Assembly (NCBI GenBank): GCA_949752735.1
Contig: OX457036.1
Location: forward strand, 4,161,624 to 4,225,623
Reading direction: 5' to 3'
Source: Lumbricus terrestris
Lineage: Eukaryota > Annelida > Clitellata > Crassiclitellata > Lumbricidae
Length of the DNA stretch: 64,000 nucleotides
This document shows positions 24,308 through 36,059 of this stretch, one piece after another. The notes under the pieces are model-generated. The model saw nothing but the letters and a program-made list of their open reading frames with translations, had not been told where the DNA came from and did no database searches. The translations under genes were made by a program, and so were the position numbers. Each line of letters starts with the position of its first letter. Positions within the stretch are counted from its first letter, which is position 1.

Positions 24308-24769
24308 CGCCCACTCCCCAAGGCACTTTTTACCCCTCATCGATACTATTGCCTTTAAGATATGACATTGATTTTCAAAACATTATACCTTGTTCTGCTC
24401 CTCATTTTAGTCATGATCCTTAGTTAGGCCTACACCCTTCGTTACACTTTCGTCAAAACATAGATAGAGATCAGCTTCAGAATAGCAAATATTTATGCAA
24501 TTGAAACAACATGCTAGAAGACCCCACTCCAACTGAATGGGACTCCTTACCACAATCAATACCATGATCCTCTTAGATGAATACTTTGAAATCCAAGTTT
24601 AAACTGCAATTGGTACTTCAATTTGTACCTGTTATTATTCTTCTATCTCCATCGACAGAATCTAGATTAGACTACATATGAGATAACGTCGACATTAAAG
24701 TCATCAGCAGCCACAAGATATCGTTCTAATTATACTGCTGGCTATAAATAATATCATTGCGATTTGCAT

Positions 24770-24807
24770 GGACACCTCTAAATGGGAGATTGTCGACGTC
24801 ATAACAA
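24770..24807 (+). promoter_or_regulatory. PSE-TATA module 16 (weak TATA)
   Basis: Box GGACACCTCT (24770-24779), 20 bp, then CATAACAA (24800-24807). Confidence 0.35.
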
Positions 24808-25104
24808 TTTGTTGTCTTAACGCTGATGAATTTGATCAAGTGTTTACCTTTACGAAGACCATTCGAAGCACAGCATTTCAGTCGAATTGAATCTCAAATC
24901 GAACTATTCAATCGAGTTCAGACTAATTACTGAATAGGACGATAGTTTGATGTTCTTGCATTGTTAGTGCACAGGTACAACAGTAACAGGCAAGCTCGGA
25001 TACCTTATGTCCACTGACACTTTCGAAATTAATATTCCCCTAAATGAAAGGTTGATGCCAACGGCAATGGCAGCTATGAGAATCATTATTCATTCATTCA
25101 TTCA

Positions 25105-25600
25105 TTATTAGAATTTATATAGCGCCCCTTAAAGAAACTACTCGGAGGCGCTCCCAGCCCAGCCACGGCAAAAGAAAAAAGATTTAAGAGAATTAAGAAT
25201 AAAGATTGACTGGTCAGGTGGAGGAGATGAAGGTTAGAAGGGAGGCCATTCCAGATTGACCGCCCCTCAGCCGATAAGGCACTACAGACACTACGGCGCT
25301 GCCTGGTAGCTAAGCGAGCCCGTGGAACAAGCAGTTGTCCCTTCGCAGCAGACCCGCTTCAACGTCAGAGACTGGGCGACAAAGAATGCGCAGATAAGAT
25401 GTAGCACAACCAAGGATGCAACGAGAAACCAGAGCAGCAATTCGATAATGGATGCGTTGGGATATAATTGGCAACCAATGCAGCACATCACGCATGTAGG
25501 TAGAAACAGAGGAAAATTTAGGGATTCGTCCACAGAGCGCAGAACCCGATCTAACCGCTATATAGATCAGACTCTGCAGTCTGCATGCCAACAAAATTGA
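25105..25600 (-). mobile_element. CR1-like LINE 3' end with complete 3' tail
   Basis: Minus-strand translation gives VLHWLPIISQRIHYRIAALV, then SYLRILCRPVSDV, the well-known C-terminal region of CR1-class RTs (LHWLP-R-YKI). A frame change leads to the RSF-GP-WN region. The 3' UTR on the minus strand reads GGGAGCGCCTCCGAGTAG then AAGGGGCGCTATATAAA and ends in AATGAATGAATG repeats. That UTR resembles the 3' part of SINE family 1, so this LINE is the likely mobilising partner. Confidence 0.8.
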
Positions 25601-25623
25601 TGATTGATTGATTGATTGATTGA
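25597..25623. repeat. (GATT)n microsatellite
   Basis: Short run of GATTGATT immediately beyond the LINE fragment. Confidence 0.8.
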
Positions 25624-26009
25624 CTGTTACACTACGATTTGCCTCTTCCTCTTTGGTCCTCTGGTTTCATGCAGGTTAATACCGTAATAGTTATTATATT
25701 AATCTAGCTCAGGTATATAAGTTTGTAAGTTAAGATCAGCGTTTAGAGCTCAATCCTGGCGCAAGATGTCGTTAGACAACGAGAAGCGTTGAATCAAATG
25801 AAGACGAGTAAAAATAAACAACTTTGATGTTACACGCGGTTCGCTATTCGAAATTAATTAATAACTCTATTATTAGAAGTAATAATAATAATTTAAAAGC
25901 GGCTATTGACGATTTAAGGCAGAAAAGTTCATTAACCGTCAACTTCATTCTCCACAGTCAAAATCTAGGACAAGATATAGGAGTTCATATTTAAGGTAAG
26001 GTCGACATC

Positions 26010-26153
26010 TACTTTAACATTAACACAACATTAACAATAAAATTAATATTAACATTAACTTTAACATTAAAATTCGACATCTACGTTAACATTAACAAAC
26101 ATTAGCATTAAAATTAACATTAACATTAACGTTAACATTAAAATTAACATCAA
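26010..26153. repeat. Degenerate (AACATT)n hexamer repeat
   Basis: Irregular hexamers AACATT/AAAATT/TTAACA. Superficially telomere-like but the unit is not TTAGGG. Confidence 0.8.
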
Positions 26154-26275
26154 CGGCGCTGACAAAAGTGACAACTTTGCCAAACGAAACAACAGAATAA
26201 AAGCTATTGCCGTCTCCCTTCAGCGTTCTGTTGACTCTGAAAATCACTGCAATGCGGTATTCAGGTCTATGTAAT

Positions 26276-26468
26276 TACAGACAACAGTCGGAGGGTTGCA
26301 GGTTCGATTCCATTTCAACTTGACTCGTGGGGACCGTGGACAAGTCCTTCACACGCAATTGCTCAGCGTTTCGGTGTGAAGTTCCAATTAAGTGTCCGCA
26401 CTGTAGGCGGAGCGCTTCTGAGTAGCATTCTTGAAGTGGCGCTGTAACAAGTGGACATACAAGCAAAG
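26276..26468 (+). mobile_element. SINE family 1, 5'-truncated
   Basis: Starts within the tRNA-like head (GGTTGCAGGTTCGATTCC), continues GGACAAGTCCTTCACACGC and ends GGCGCTGTAACAAGTGGACA then TACAAGCAAA. Confidence 0.8.
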
Positions 26469-26509
26469 ACGAGACTAATTGATTTTTAAACAGGACTTGC
26501 CATTTCGTC

Positions 26510-27155
26510 TTAACCCTCGGAGGCTAACCTGGGGTGTTTTTTTCACCAAACTGTCAGTATTTGCCCTGACTTTTTTACTGCTTTGAAATTTTGCCATGCG
26601 CTTTTGTGTATCTGTTCATAGATGATTTTTGCTTAATTCCACATTTTCATATTTTTTTATTTTGAATGCATGGTCACGTGACTGACGTCATATGATGGCC
26701 GTGGTTATTAATAATTTATATGTGTTGAAGAGGTTTCGACGGTTATCTGCAGCCAATGTAGCTAAACTGATACCAGCATTGATATCAATGCATTGAAAAT
26801 GATGATAGTGATGATAATAATTAACAGTTTGTTGATAGTAATGATGTCTTGGAGCTAGATAATGTTGAAATCGATGATGTCATGGACCTAGTCTATATGT
26901 TGCAACTTTGTATGTGGAAAGCATGCAACAAAGCGTTACTTGTGTATAGATGACCGTAGACTCGATGATTATGCTAATATTTTAACTTAGTTAGGTTTCA
27001 TAGTTTGTCAATTCCATGCTAAACTTGAATTAAGTGTCATTTTTGATCAAACATGGTCCAATTTTATATCATAGGCCTCAAATTTTGTGGGGTGAAAAAT
27101 ATACCCCAGGTTATCCAATATGTGATTATTTTATAGGTTAGCCTCCGAGGGTTAA
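26510..27155. mobile_element. TTAA-flanked element family C, copy 1
   Basis: TTAACCCTCGGAGGCTAACC at the left and GGTTAGCCTCCGAGGGTTAA at the right are perfect inverted ends with TTAA borders. Internal GGGGTGTTTTTTTCACC and GGGGTGAAAAATATACCCC words sit near the ends. 646 bp, no transposase. Confidence 0.85.
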
Positions 27156-27264
27156 GTTGTCATATTTCACATACGACAGCCTGTTGCATCCAAAGCCCTT
27201 ATTGTCGAATGCATTCGTCCTTTTTTCATTGAAACGTCGGGTCGATCACCGGTTTATTTGAACA

Positions 27265-27266
27265 TG

Positions 27267-27342
<76 letters not shown>

Positions 27343-27356
27343 GTGCGTGTGTGTGT
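27265..27356. repeat. (GT)n/(GTGC)n microsatellite
   Basis: Pure GT followed by GTGTGC units. Confidence 0.95.
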
Positions 27357-27539
27357 TTATTAGGCAAGAGATCGTGTAACACAAAGTTGCTCAAAGCAAG
27401 AGATCGCGAAATTTCAAAGTAACTGAATAAGAAACTAATAAGATCAAACTATCCAGATTATGTGCAGTTTATATAAACTCGCGTAACAGTTACAAAAGGG
27501 CATTAAACTGGATACTGAAAATTATGGCATGAACGTCTT

Positions 27540-27577
27540 ACACACCTTAAATTAAAATCATTACACCGCTATTATAG
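27540..27577 (+). promoter_or_regulatory. PSE-TATA module 17
   Basis: Box ACACACCTTA (27540-27549), 20 bp, then TATTATAG (27570-27577). Confidence 0.4.
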
Positions 27578-27905
27578 CACGAAAATGTCTTCAACTTCCA
27601 TATTAGAATGATTCATCAACGCATCAAGTGTCCTGAAAGGTATTACAGAGATCCAGACTTTTTCGAGTTTTCCATAATAATTATTATAATTATATTCAAA
27701 CTCGCATCTAAGTCACATTATTTATTTTTGCATTTCTATTTAAACATTTCGAAGGAGTAGCTTCAAAAGATTTCTTGAAAACATGTTTTGCATCGGATTT
27801 CTTTTGCACGCCATATTTTCCTATTCACGGTGCTTCAAAGAAAATAATATCACCTGATATTGAAGAAGTTGACATAATCCAGCACCGGAAAATTATGAAA
27901 TCCAA

Positions 27906-27943
27906 TATATATAGATAGTAATGTTAGTGTTTTAAAGGTATAT
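27906..27943 (-). promoter_or_regulatory. PSE-TATA module 18
   Basis: Minus strand: box ATATACCTTT (27943-27934), 20 bp, then TATATATA (27913-27906). The upstream 80 bp (plus-strand ATGCAATACTTCTTTGTTAA to CGTCAGCTTATTGCTTCC) match the region upstream of module 29, showing a block duplication. Confidence 0.6.
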
Positions 27944-28050
27944 AAGTGGAATGCAATACTTCTTTGTTAACTTACTGTCTTTCGTACTAAGCGTCAGCTT
28001 ATTGCTTCCAAGCCATTATAATTATCTCGGAAAGCATAGGATATTTTGAC

Positions 28051-28112
28051 ATTGATGACGATGATGATGATGATGAAATTAACATCATCATCATCATCAT
28101 CATCATCATGAC

Positions 28113-28179
<67 letters not shown>

Positions 28180-28185
28180 TTGATG
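28051..28185. repeat. (GATGAT)n / (CATCAT)n repeat
   Basis: GAT units, a block of CAT units (about 28083-28108), then GAT units again. The flanks match those of the GAT/GAC run at 43439-43545. Confidence 0.9.
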
Positions 28186-28324
28186 GTGGTGGTGATAATG
28201 AGTTCTCTGCCCGAACGCAGGTTCATCTTTACGCCCCTGCTGAGTGAGGTGATTTCCCGTTGCCCTCCCCACAGCTACAAATATTCTTGTTGGTTACCAG
28301 CTTGTCTAAGGTTGCACCATAGAG

Positions 28325-28402
28325 TCTTGAGGTTGATTCAAACCTGTGACACTTCGGTCACAATGTACCAAACTTATCATTACACCACCGCGTTCCACCG
28401 GT
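28325..28402 (-). mobile_element. Degenerate SINE head
   Basis: Minus strand GGAACGCGGTGGTGTAATGA and GGTTTGAATCAACCTCAAG resemble the A- and B-box regions of SINE family 1. Highly diverged. Confidence 0.4.
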
Positions 28403-28539
28403 ATTGTGAATAAAATATGTGAATTTCGTGAAAGTTAGAGACACAAATAAGTCTAAGTAGATGTGAACAAACCAGCAGAGATTATAATTGCATGACGTCA
28501 AGCAACGAGTTTCTACCAGTTGCTCAAGACTTATCGTTT

Positions 28540-28637
28540 TCTTTTTGGCTGTGTCTGTGCTGGGAGCGCCTCTGAGTAGGCATCTTGAAGGGGTGCTATA
28601 TAAATTTTCGGAATGAATGAATGAATGAATTAATTAA
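28540..28637 (+). repeat. LINE 3' tail with (AATG)n
   Basis: GCTGGGAGCGCCTCTGAGTA, CTTGAAGGGGTGCTATATAA, then GAATGAATGAATGAATTAAT. Same 3' end as the LINE at 25105. Confidence 0.7.
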
Positions 28638-29295
28638 TTAACCCCCGGAGGCTAACCTATAGAGAAATCACATATTGGATAACCTGGGGTATATTTTTCA
28701 CCCCACACAATTTGAGGCCTATGATATAAAATTAGACCATGTTTGATCAAAAATGACATTTAATTAAAGTTCAGCATGGAATTGACAAACTATGAAACCT
28801 AACTAAGTTAAAATATTAGCATAATCATCGAGTCTACGGTCATCTATACACAAGTAACGCTTTGTTGCATCCTTTCCACATACAAAGTTGCAGCACATAG
28901 GCTAGGTCTATGACATCATCGATTTCCACATTATCTAGCTCCGAGACATCATTACAGTAAAACAAACTCTTCATTATCATCATCACTATCATCTTTTTCA
29001 ATACATTGATATCAAATCTGGTATCAGTTAAGCTGCATTGGCTCATTTGGCTGCAGGTAACCGTCGAAACCTCTTTAACACAAATAAATTATTAATAACA
29101 ATGGCCATTATATGACGTCAGTCACGTGACCATGCATTCAATGTAAAAAAATTAAAAAAATGTGGAATTAAGCAAAAAGTATCTATGAACAGATACACAA
29201 AAGCCCACGGCAAAATTCCAAAGCAGTAAAAAATTTCAGGGCAAATACTGACAGTGAGGTGAAAAAAACACCCCAGGTTAGCCTCCGAGGGTTAA
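28638..29295. mobile_element. TTAA-flanked element family C, copy 2 (opposite orientation)
   Basis: Left TTAACCCCCGGAGGCTAACC, right GGTTAGCCTCCGAGGGTTAA. Internally it is the reverse complement of 26510-27155 (for example GGGGTATATTTTTCACCCC near its left end), 658 bp. The pair at 2.1-kb spacing forms a large inverted repeat. Confidence 0.85.
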
Positions 29296-29424
29296 TGAAT
29301 GAATGAATGAATGAACATTCCTTCATTTAATGTTGGGATCTCTTGCCTTTTTGTCAGATGAGTTTCTAAAGTGGCAGTTAATGACGAGTATTGGATTAAA
29401 ATCATTTGCCCTACCTTGCGGTTA

Positions 29425-29462
29425 TATATATTTCTCAAATGTAAAACTTTACGAAGGTGTTT
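29425..29462 (-). promoter_or_regulatory. PSE-TATA module 19
   Basis: Minus strand: box AAACACCTTC (29462-29453), preceded by GCAAAGTTCGGTTT, 20 bp, then AATATATA (29432-29425), then ACCGCAA. Upstream and downstream similarity to module 30 (GCAAAGTTCGGTTT and ACCGCAA shared). Confidence 0.6.
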
Positions 29463-29584
29463 AAACCGAACTTTGCATTAATTAATATGCCATCTAATGA
29501 CCGTCTTTTATAATTATAGTTAAATGTAGTGATGATTCTAATGAACTTGAATTTAAATATGAGTTTGACCATCCTCATATTCTC

Positions 29585-29678
29585 ACTCAGATCCCAGAGG
29601 CTGGTGTACACATTAAGATGCATCCCATGTACAGGACACGTTTTGCTGGACAGATTCGACGCAATTCTTCGAAACGGA
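29585..29678 (+). pseudogene. Non-LTR RT C-terminal fragment, left half
   Basis: Frame reads HVLLDRFDAILRNGL up to the border of the TTAA element at 29679. The remaining part begins at 31456 in the same frame once the element and one TTAA are removed. Confidence 0.65.
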
Positions 29679-31455
29679 TTAACCCTATGACGCACCTCTG
29701 GGGTCTCTTGGACCCCAGAGTTGCGAAACTTTGAATATCTCTATTGCTCTAAATACTAAAAATCTGAAATAATTCAAATTCCTCAACAATTCAACCCCCT
29801 ACATGTACGAAAAAGTTGGGAGACTGTAGCGTCCTTGGTTCAATGGGGAAAAATTGGGTAAGACACCTAGGGCACATTTAGCATCCCTGGGGTCCGTTGG
29901 ACCCCAGGCTTCAGCATTGATAGGTCCATGGTGCATCGACTGTAGCATAATGGGAAAAGGACATACCACTCGGCCCATAACCCCTACCATTGCCCCCACA
30001 ACTGCCCCCAACCCTTACCCCCATTGAGACATTACACCCTGCCCCGCAATTACCCCCATCCGTCGGTTTACATCCGTCAGTGTATGTATGTATATACGCA
30101 AGGTATGTGTATATGAAATGTATGTATATATGTATGTATGCATGTATGTATCTATGTATGCATGTATGTATGTATGTATGTATGTATGTATGCATGTATG
30201 TATGTATGTATATATGCATGTGTATATGTATGAATGTGTGAATTGATGTATTGTATATGCGTGTATGTCTGTACGTATGTATGAATGTATGTATGTATGT
30301 ATGTATGTATGTATGTATGTACGTATGTATGTATATAAGTATGTATGTATGTATGAATGTATGTATGTATGTATGTATGTATGTGAGAATGTATGTATTG
30401 CATATGCGTGTATGTATGTCTGTATGTATGTATGTATGTATGTACGTACGTACGTATATGTATGTCTGTAGTATGTATGTATGTGTGTATGTATGTATAT
30501 GCATGTATGTATGTATATATGTGCGTACATACATACAAACATACATACATACACACATACTACGCATTTGTACAAGCAAACATAAGCTTACATTCATAAA
30601 CATAACACATGCAATCATACCTACCTAGATTACATACGCACACACATATATACACGGATAAAATATACAAATAAAAGCACATGCATGCATGCATACATAC
30701 ATACATACATACATACATACATACATACATACATACATACATACATACATACATACATACATACATACATACATACATACATACATACATACATACATTC
30801 ATACTTACATACATATGGCATCCCGTAATTTTTTTGCTACGCCACTTGTGAAAATGATTGAGCAAGTTACAAATCCTCGGTAGGAAAATTTTATGAAAAA
30901 ATCACTATTTTTAGATATTTTAATTTATTTTGAGCACTTCCGGTTATGAAAAGACAAATTAATTAGTATGAAAATGTAGCCCCACATTCCCTCTATAAAA
31001 TGGTATAATGTTTTTATCTTTATTATAAATGAGGGATAAGATAATAATAGTCGATAACCTGAGTGGGTGGTTTCCACTCCCCTCTTGGTACCTTGGGTAT
31101 ATCGGGTATAACTTTTGAACCGTATGGGGTATCATCACCAATTTTACATCAAAATGTGTGTAAATGAACCCCCTAAAATAACTTAAAATGTCAAAATTTT
31201 ATTCCATATGAAACAAGTTTGATTTTGAAAAAAACCTACATTGATGGATAACACCTCTTTTGGTAGTCTTAGGGTTAATTTTATTCCTATGTATTTTGAC
31301 CCAAACATGTTCCATGAGTGCTTGTGCTATGTACAACATATATTTCAGTCATTCATCCCCAGGTTCTACCTAAATTGTATAATTTCAACCCATGTTATCG
31401 GTGGGGTCCAGTGTGCTAAATGCGTTGTCGCGGAAGGTGTGCGTCATAGGGTTAA
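29679..31455. mobile_element. TTAA-flanked element family D, inserted in a LINE
   Basis: TTAACCCTATGACGCACCTC at the left and GTGTGCGTCATAGGGTTAA at the right, both with TTAA. GGGGTC and GACCCCAG words lie near the ends, as in family A. 1.78 kb, enlarged by (TATG)n and (CATA)n runs and by a left half of a CATTACCCCC element (about 29955-30070). No transposase frame recognised. Excision down to one TTAA joins the two LINE halves in frame. Confidence 0.85.
30081..30800. repeat. (TATG)n then (CATA)n microsatellite region
   Basis: Interrupted GTAT repeats at 30081-30525, mixed CATA sequence, then near-pure ACAT at 30690-30798. All open frames here are repeat artefacts. Confidence 0.95.
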
Positions 31456-32095
31456 GCACAGACTTCAACATCGCCTTGTCGGCCGATCAATGGCTACAGG
31501 CATATTTTCTCGTGATGGTGGGTGGACTGGGAATTCGTCGGGTGGCCTCGCTTGCACTCCCTGCCTTTTGGCTTCTGTTCAAAAGGGCCGTGTGTGAAGA
31601 AAGAAGTTCCGCCGCGCCATATGCAAAGACAAAGTATGCCGCCTAGAAGCCGGTAGTGTGTAGGCATAATTTTTATTATAACCTAACAGCTCGATCATAC
31701 TACAGACGACTTCCATCATAGCATCCTCCCACCATTGAGGCCCCAGCCTTATTCCATGAGGCCAAGACTACATGACCGAATCATTCCTAGGGCGGACAAC
31801 CTTACGAGGAAATCATTTTTGACGAGGATGCTTTATCATATTTAAATGTGAAACCATAACAAACTAAAATGCAGTATTAATTGTTGCATAAATTGTTGGT
31901 CATTAAAAGAGCTATTTTTAATTTAAGATTTATATTGGATTTGGACTTAGGATTTTATACTATTGTAAAACATTTTGACATTGATTGGATATAGAAATGA
32001 TGTACGTTTGTTTAGTATACCTTGTATGTACACCTAAATGCGGATAGCAATTGGTATATTAAATGATATTCTTATCTTATCTTATCTTATTCTAA
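31456..32095 (+). pseudogene. Non-LTR RT C-terminal fragment, right half, with (CTTAT)n tail
   Basis: The frame continues STDFNIALSADQWLQA, then GGLGIRRVASLALPAFWL and a lysine/arginine-rich end with a stop at about 31646. These motifs (DDQW-QA, GGLGIR-A--LA--AF) mark the region after the RT thumb in several non-LTR clades. The 3' end reaches TTATCTTATC repeats at 32070-32092, the probable native tail. Not active. Confidence 0.7.
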
Positions 32096-32958
32096 GACTT
32101 ACGTCTTCAACGGAGAACTCTTTCGCTGGTTACGTGCGATGGATAAAAAAAATCCGTTAGTATTATGATGATTATTTTATAAATCGAAATGTAGATAAAT
32201 TCGATTTCATCTCCTACGGTAGTATTAAAATTCGCAAGCAAATTGTGATGAGCGTCATTTATTTTCTAGATTTCATACTTCAACGAGAGTATAATTCGTA
32301 ATAAACGCTATCCAACGGACAACGTTTACAAAGACGAACTTCTGGCACACATTCGCGAGTACGACGTTCTTCATAACCCCAAAACGACCTCGGCGAGATT
32401 TCCAAGTCATGTAGACGACATGGAAACAACCGTGGACCTGCTGAAAGCAAAGCAATTAGTCGAATTCTACCAACACACAGGCGGGCGTTGATACGCCTCC
32501 ATCAACAAAGAATTTGCATGAATCAAGATAGGACGACACTTTCTTCCGACAAACGCCGTCAAGAAACGTCCGACTCGTAGCGGCATCGCCATGCGACTGG
32601 ACGAATGGTCCAAACTTTACAGAAATAAAACACGTTAAACCGTGTTACATCGACCAAGATCATGCGAATCAACTGAGTTACCAATGCTGCAATGTAATGT
32701 ATTCTACTCAGACTTTAACACAATTCGCGAATTATCTGAAGAAACAGTCGTTGAATCTTTTGCGAGCGATTTAAGAATAATTAATTATAGGTGCTTAACA
32801 CTGCTTCTGCTAAAAATAATATGATGCTGTATTTATAAGTGCAGTGAATTTATAGGTCCTCCATTAAAGCATCCACTCACTAAGTCACAGAATGACTAGC
32901 AATTACAGATGAGGTACCCTGTTACAGTCCGGTGCTTTGTAAAATGAGAGCTTGAATT

Positions 32959-32996
32959 AAACACCTTAATTAAGTTTTAAACTGTCACAATAACAT
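32959..32996 (+). promoter_or_regulatory. PSE-TATA module 20 (weak TATA)
   Basis: Box AAACACCTTA (32959-32968), preceded by GAGCTTGAATT, 20 bp, then AATAACAT (32989-32996). Confidence 0.4.
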
Positions 32997-33064
32997 TACG
33001 GGAACAACGTTAAAAATGATTAGGCCTCAATGAAATGCTGCCCGGTTATAATTGTAGTAATGAT

Positions 33065-33375
33065 GCACTAGCTTTTAATATGACCTTCACCATTCGAGAG
33101 CTTCAAGACGCCATCAAATCATCAAAAAATAACAAATACCAGATCGAAGTTCTTTTTATCTAATTAAGCATTTCCATGATAGTGTCTTAAAAGGGTCTGT
33201 TATCCTTTGACAATAAAGTATGGACAACTGGTATACTCCCAAGGGAGTGGAATAGTGCAACAATTTGCTATTTTTAAACGTAATAAACATCCTACAGTTT
33301 CTGTCTCTTAACGACCAATCTCACTTACACGAAAGCTGTGCAAAATAATGGGAAAATGATAACAAGCAGATAACA
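33065..33375 (+). pseudogene. Non-LTR RT N-terminal fragment
   Basis: FTIRELQDAIKSSKNNKYQ is the pre-RT motif preceding finger domains (F-EL--AI---KN-K-PG). After frame breaks come WNSATICYF-like residues and RPISLTRKLCKIMGKMI, matching the YRPISLT---KI-EKMI motif. A Jockey/CR1-class relic of about 300 bp located between modules 20 and 21. Confidence 0.65.
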
Positions 33376-33589
33376 TTGATTTGTAAGCAAATAAAATTCT
33401 TACTCCATATTAAATATGATTTAGAAAGCATAAAAGAACAATAAACCAGAATGACTGGAACTACATTCCATTCACCTATGTGTTTCAGGTTGCAGGATGG
33501 TTTACAGTAGACGACTTAAGTTGATATGGAATAGTAATTGTTGTCCATTTACAGTGTGACTGATTGAATATAATTGTAGCGTTCTACTT

Positions 33590-33627
33590 AAACACCTCTT
33601 AAACGCTTGCCTCGAATTCAATATATT
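33590..33627 (+). promoter_or_regulatory. PSE-TATA module 21
   Basis: Box AAACACCTCT (33590-33599), preceded by AGCGTTCTACTT, 20 bp, then AATATATT (33620-33627). ACATGGTGC (33674-33682) starts exactly 54 bp after the TATA start and AACTTAT follows, as in module 12. Confidence 0.6.
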
Positions 33628-33704
33628 CTCAAAACGTTCAATTTTGGTGATTGTTGGCAACTTCAATTCTAATACATGGTGCGAATCAACGAACTTATAT
33701 AATT

Positions 33705-33950
33705 ACTAGCTGGGGTGCCTGGCGTTCCCCGGTAATTTTAAGAATTGCCTGGTAATTTTAAGATTCTCCCCGTTCCCATCCTCCCTCCCAACCTACTACC
33801 CACCCACCCTGCCTTCCACCTCCCTACATCTCCCTTTCCCTTCCTCCCTCTTCTCCTTCCCCTCCCTCCCACTACCTGCCACCCACCCTCGCACCCACCC
33901 GATCTCGCACCCACCCACCAACCTACGCTCCCTCCCTCCCTTAATAGCTC
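33705..33950 (-). repeat. C-rich tract, related to 9815-10160
   Basis: Starts ACTAGCTGGGGTGCCTGGCG, then CCCTCCC/ACCCACCC words on the plus strand (G-rich on the minus). Both copies lie directly downstream of a promoter module. Confidence 0.6.
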
Positions 33951-34032
33951 CACAGCTTTTTGTCTGATCCACCTCCTCATTTTTGTAATTTTGATCATCA
34001 GCTTTGCTATTATCAAGTTGACAAAAGCTTGA

Positions 34033-34070
34033 TATTTATATAACAAATATAATTACAAATAAAGGTGTTT
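34033..34070 (-). promoter_or_regulatory. PSE-TATA module 22
   Basis: Minus strand: box AAACACCTTT (34070-34061), 20 bp, then TATAAATA (34040-34033). Both boxes are near-consensus. It faces module 21, 0.4 kb away. Confidence 0.6.
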
Positions 34071-34644
34071 ATTTTGCCTATGGCAACATCACTATAAGCC
34101 CACATGCGGAATCGAGGTTTGGACATAATTATCTTACGGATGACAAGGGGGTTGGATGGTTATGAGGTTTGGTTTTACTGATGATTCATCAACGCAAAGT
34201 TGAACGAAGTTTCCCCTCTACTTCATTTAAGTTTCATTACTGGCATGAGTGGCAGAGCTGCCTATATGTAGCTTGACTGTCTTTATTTACGAGGGTCTGC
34301 TACAAAGAGGCGACTACTCAAATACACTATGCCCTACCTGCGGTGGAACCCGTCCAAATGCAGTAGAAGGAGGAGAGTGACGCTAATTACTTTTATTTCG
34401 CTAAACATGAATTAGTTCCACAGCTACAATGGTTAACGATATTTTATGAAGTAAATGGTCGAAATATTTTAAACTCTTCTCACTACAGTTTTCTTTTAAC
34501 TCTTCTTCCTTGAAAGGAAATGAAGCTGAACGCAAGCAACGATTGGATGGATCGATAGCTTAACAAAGTATTCAGACAACAAAAATTGTGGTCGTCAGAA
34601 ATTTATTATTAATACGGTTTTAGTAATTATCTAACGTTTCACTT

Positions 34645-34682
34645 AGACACCTTTATAAATATTTTTCTGATGCATTATATTT
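34645..34682 (+). promoter_or_regulatory. PSE-TATA module 23
   Basis: Box AGACACCTTT (34645-34654), preceded by AACGTTTCACTT, 20 bp, then TTATATTT (34675-34682). Confidence 0.5.
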
Positions 34683-34959
34683 GTCAACGGTGCAAAATCG
34701 TTAGTTCAGAACTGGAGGAAGACAAATTGCAGTTGGTCGCTACTGAAAAACTCCCAATATTTACACCTAATATTTTTTCAAGATTTATAATATTATTGTT
34801 GGTGTAATATTTATCTTGTTGGTTACGTACTTTAAAGGTAGTAGGTTAAATATATCGATATATTAAATCAATCAATAAAGTGTATTGACGTGTAACTGGT
34901 GCGGTGTGTCACCCTGATTTGTCTAATTAAATGAAGATTAATTAATTAATAATCATTAC

Positions 34960-35040
34960 TATGATATATAACGCCTCTTCAGGGTGACTACTCAGAAGCG
35001 CTACCAAACCCTTACCTTAGACCCTAGCCCTCCCGTGTAG
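34960..35040 (-). repeat. LINE/SINE 3'-tail fragment
   Basis: Minus strand GGTAGCGCTTCTGAGTAG, then CCTGAAGAGGCGTTATATAT. Confidence 0.55.
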
Positions 35041-35299
35041 GATTGCACATCGGGCAACGCAACTTCTGCATTCTCTTATGTCTATCGCCGCCTTTACATC
35101 GTCTACATACAATCCCACATCATCTAAATACACTACAGATCTTCTCTTAAGGTCTCCTTCCAATTCTTTCTCGGTCTTATTGTGGATTGTAAATTTTACG
35201 ATACGCTCGACCGATTGTTCTTGTTGTTTGCTGGTGTAGGCTATGTCTCTTTAAACCACATTATTATCCATCGTCTTTGGGTGCGACTGACACTGTCAG

Positions 35300-35728
35300 C
35301 AGGGATGCCACTCATAGCTTTTTACACCTAGATCTAGGTGTTTTCGGTCTTGTCTAGGTTTCTAGTTTTTTTCTGTCAGGATCTAGCCTTTTTTCTCACG
35401 GCGGTTTTTCCGACTTTTTACACGTAAAATAGGCATTTTAGGGCGAAATTGCACAAAAGACGTGGAAAAACTCGAACATTTTGTGAATTTCGACCAAAAA
35501 TTGTAAATTTTGGAGCGAAAAAGTTTTAATAAGGTAATCAGAAATTTTATCGGGAAGAAAAAAAGAGCAAATTTTAATCTTCGGATGACTGAAAAAAGGT
35601 CGTCAGAAATGTCAACCTGGAAAAATGGAAACATCCGTGCATTTTCGATAGAAATTGTCAATCTAGCCTTTTCTAGCCTTTTTTTGACCGGATCTGACCT
35701 TTTTTCAAAATTCAGAGTGGCATCCCTG
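35300..35728. mobile_element. hAT-type MITE with perfect 8-bp target duplication
   Basis: Ends CAGGGATGCCACTC and GAGTGGCATCCCTG are perfect terminal inverted repeats. ACTGTCAG flanks both sides exactly (35292-35299 and 35729-35736). An 8-bp duplication and CAGGG-type ends are diagnostic of hAT elements. The 429-bp interior has TCTAGCCTTTTT words near both ends and no transposase. A diverged relative lies at 59575-59905. Confidence 0.9.
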
Positions 35729-35844
35729 ACTGTCAGGGTTCAACAATCAGTTGACCAGTGGCGGTTTTTGCGACTATTTCACAACTGAAATTCGCTTATA
35801 ACTGACGCTATATAGCTATGGTCTATATAATCGTCGCACTAACT

Positions 35845-35945
35845 TCGCCACTGGTTGCACTCTGCAAGTGCAAGTCCCAAGACTGGATAAAGAAGGAGGG
35901 TCACTCTAATCATCTTTCATATGGCGGTGTCGTTAAACAGTAGCA
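35845..35945 (+). repeat. Repeat R-B
   Basis: CGCCACTGGTTGCACTCTGC, AAGTGCAAGTCCCAAGACTGG, ATAAAGAAGGAGGGTCACT, ending GGTGTCGTTAAAC. Confidence 0.7.
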
Positions 35946-36021
35946 ACCCGTCCTTACGCTAAGTTGGTTGAGTCTTAGAAGCGAGGATAATTACAATAAT
36001 TAATATATCGAGATTATAATA

Positions 36022-36059
36022 ACACACCTTTAAATCGTGTATTTCGTATGTTATATGAA
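36022..36059 (+). promoter_or_regulatory. PSE-TATA module 24
   Basis: Box ACACACCTTT (36022-36031), 20 bp, then TATATGAA (36052-36059). Confidence 0.5.

Noticed and set aside
26010..26153. Telomere-like hexamer array
   Set aside because: Unit is AACATT-like and irregular, not TTAGGG.
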